In this document: one piece after another, positions 62,658 to 64,000 of the stretch
Layout of the letters: every line of letters begins with the position of its first letter
How positions within the stretch are numbered: the stretch's first letter is position 1
NCBI RefSeq assembly: GCF_003285005.1
Contig: NZ_QMFA01000010.1
Span: 1-64,000 of the forward strand
Direction of reading: 5' to 3'
DNA from: Paenibacillus sp. YN15
GTDB lineage: Bacteria; Bacillota; Bacilli; Paenibacillales; NBRC-103111
DNA length: 64,000 nucleotides
Notes under the pieces: generated by a model
Told to the model about the DNA's origin: nothing
The model's database searches: none
The model's input: the letters and a program-made list of their open reading frames with translations, nothing else
Translations under genes and position numbers: made by a program

Positions 62658-63683
62658 ATGATGAAAAAATGGGGTATATCTGTTGTTGTTCTGTTGTTCG
62701 CACTGGCATTAGCCGCTTGTGGAGGCCAATCGAAGGAAACCGCCGGAGCAGCCGCTCCCGAAGCCTCTCTAGCCGCAACCGCAACCGCAACCGCTGCCGC
62801 TTCTGTTGCACCGTCCGCGTCTCCGTCGCCTGCCGCTCCCGCCGAGGTTACCATTAAGCACCAATTGGGTGAAACCAAGGTGAAGACCAATCCCAAAACC
62901 GTCGCCGTCTTCGATTACGGCACCCTGGACTCCTTGGACAAGCTGGGCATTGAGGTAGCAGCCGTACCCAAGGGCAATCTTCCCCCTTATCTGAAAAAAT
63001 ACGAGGATGCCAAATACCAGAATGTGGGCACATTGGTGGAGGCGGATTTTGAAAAGCTCAGCGCCGTAAAGCCGGATCTGATCATTATTTCCGGACGTCT
63101 GTCCTCCAAGTACGAGGAGCTGCAAAAGCTGGGCCCCACCATCTACCTGGGATTGGATACGGCCAAATATATGGAATCTTATGAGAACAACGCCAAGATT
63201 ATCGGTCAAATTTTCGGCAAGGAAAAGGAAGTGGAGGCGGAGCTGGCCAAGGTTAAACAGTCTGTCCAGGAGCTGAATGCCAAGGTAACTGCCGACGGCA
63301 AAAACGCTCTGGTCATCCTCACCACCGGCGGCAAGGTCAGCGCCTTCGGTCCCGGCTCCCGCTTCGGCTTGATTCACGATGTGATCGGCTTCAAGGCTGC
63401 CGACGACAAAATTGAGTCCTCCACCCATGGACAAAGCGTTTCCTTCGAGTTTGTAGCGGAGAAAAATCCGGATTACCTCTTCGTTGTGGACCGGGATGCG
63501 GTAGTCACCAGCGGAGAAGGGGTGAAACCGGCCAAGGAGCTTATTGAAAATAGCTTGGTAAAAAATACCAATGCCTATAAGAATGGCAAGATCGTCTATC
63601 TGGACCCTAACTACTGGTACCTCTCCGGCGGCGGCCTGTTGTCGGTGGAAGCCATGATTAAGGAAGTCAGCGCAGGCTTCTGA
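62658..63683 (+). CDS. yclQ: siderophore-binding lipoprotein
   Basis: A 341-residue lipoprotein with lipobox ending at Cys21 (ALAAC). An Ala/Thr/Ser/Pro-rich linker of about 35 residues, partly encoded by a 6-bp GCAACC repeat, precedes the FhuD/FecB-type fold. Segments such as APTIYLG in related form (GPTIYLGLDTAKYMESY), AFGPGSRFGLIHDVIG, STHGQSVSFEFV and YWYLSGGGL closely follow B. subtilis YclQ, the petrobactin-binding protein. Hence a catecholate siderophore of petrobactin type is the likely ligand. GAGGTGA precedes the start. Confidence 0.9.
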   Translation: MMKKWGISVVVLLFALALAACGGQSKETAGAAAPEASLAATATATAAASVAPSASPSPAAPAEVTIKHQLGETKVKTNPKTVAVFDYGTLDSLDKLGIEVAAVPKGNLPPYLKKYEDAKYQNVGTLVEADFEKLSAVKPDLIIISGRLSSKYEELQKLGPTIYLGLDTAKYMESYENNAKIIGQIFGKEKEVEAELAKVKQSVQELNAKVTADGKNALVILTTGGKVSAFGPGSRFGLIHDVIGFKAADDKIESSTHGQSVSFEFVAEKNPDYLFVVDRDAVVTSGEGVKPAKELIENSLVKNTNAYKNGKIVYLDPNYWYLSGGGLLSVEAMIKEVSAGF

Positions 63684-63702
63684 TGCTGCTTCACTTCAAA
63701 AT

Positions 63703-63740
63703 AAAATCGGCATGGCCTATGCGGCTGTGCCGATTTTCAT
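63703..63740. terminator. bidirectional terminator
   Basis: AAAATCGGCA (63703-63712) pairs with TGCCGATTTT (63728-63737). It lies between the yclQ-like stop and the converging partial gene. Confidence 0.8.
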
Positions 63741-63742
63741 TG

Positions 63743-64000
63743 TTATGGCTGTATGGCGGGGCCCGCCTTATGCGACAGGTTGGATTCTCTTTTTACCAAT
63801 TCCGCCGCGATATGGAAGGCCTTTATTCTGCGTACGGTCAGCGTATGCTGGGAGGAGCCTGCTTTCAGCTTGGGCAGAATATTCTCGCACCTGCCGGCGG
63901 CCGATGTTATAGCCTGAAGAGCCTCCGCCAATTCTTCCTTCGTATAGCTCTCCGGGCTCCCCGCGGCTGAAGCCCCTGCCTCATTGTCATTGGCCTCCGC
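63743..64000 (-). CDS. small conserved-type protein, partial at window edge
   Basis: The reading frame is open from the right edge (64000) down to the TAA at 63743, giving at least 85 residues. The visible part is acidic then helical (ESYTKEELAEALQAITSAAG; QHTLTVRRIKAFHIAAELVK). The pattern 'HTL-x5-IKA-x2-IA' looks like small uncharacterised Bacilli proteins, but I cannot name the family. A terminator follows. The N-terminus lies outside the window. Confidence 0.55.
   Translation of the reverse strand, partial: AEANDNEAGASAAGSPESYTKEELAEALQAITSAAGRCENILPKLKAGSSQHTLTVRRIKAFHIAAELVKRESNLSHKAGPAIQP

Overview
The window reads as a chromosomal segment of a Paenibacillus-like Firmicute. The genes have strong AGGAGG-type ribosome binding sites and frequent TTG/GTG starts. 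The families are typical of Paenibacillaceae: lplB/ytcP/lplA-type sugar ABC genes next to a membrane AraC regulator, a DUF4179 anti-sigma factor, a Btr-type AraC-FecB fusion, a yclNOPQ-like siderophore importer, a seven-gene mrp operon and a ykkC-type guanidine riboswitch before paired SMR genes. I saw no rRNA, tRNA, CRISPR array, phage or plasmid origin. No species is assigned.

Layout. 0.07-5.2 kb: a TetR regulator divergent from an ABC/FtsX exporter, then a second TetR whose probable target, an ABC exporter, survives only as an internally deleted remnant. 5.4-8.7 kb: a methyltransferase whose upstream region carries a perfect 9-1-9 Fur box, divergent from an ECF sigma/anti-sigma pair. 8.9-11.1 kb: fabF divergent from an MmyB-type regulator. 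11.5-19.1 kb: a tightly overlapping operon of FabH-like synthase, ATP-grasp ligase, OleD-like reductase, metallo-beta-lactamase-fold hydrolase, adenylate-forming enzyme, GNAT-like protein and SDR. It looks like an uncharacterised small-molecule pathway. 19.1-23.4 kb: GrpB-like protein, FAD-Rieske oxidoreductase, DedA protein and a PadR/membrane-protein pair. 23.7-35.3 kb: a polysaccharide locus with membrane AraC sensor, two permeases, binding lipoprotein, heparinase II/III-type lyase, GH3 and a secreted beta-helix protein.

36.1-44.1 kb: a five-gene minus-strand operon (SWIM, HEAT/DUF5691-like, MoxR ATPase, DUF5682, VWA). This cassette is recurrent in bacteria but, as far as I know, has no established function. 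44.7-45.4 kb: a nuclease-fold/winged-helix protein bracketed by two near-identical 183-bp repeat elements. 45.8-51.7 kb: mrpABCDEFG, divergent from a KdpD-Usp-like protein. 52.6-57.5 kb: guanidine riboswitch with gdnCD, a DrrAB-type exporter and a two-component system. 58.2-63.7 kb: a Btr-like regulator, a Fur box and a yclNOPQ-like iron-siderophore importer. The 3' end of a small gene lies at the right edge.

The main unexplained structure is a family of intergenic 'tetrad' repeats found at seven places. Each has two direct and two inverted copies of a roughly 26-nt motif set 50 bp apart (52-53 bp at one locus). The arm sequence differs from locus to locus but matches within a locus. One copy is interrupted at its first TA by a 161-bp MITE, and the neighbouring copy preserves the empty site.
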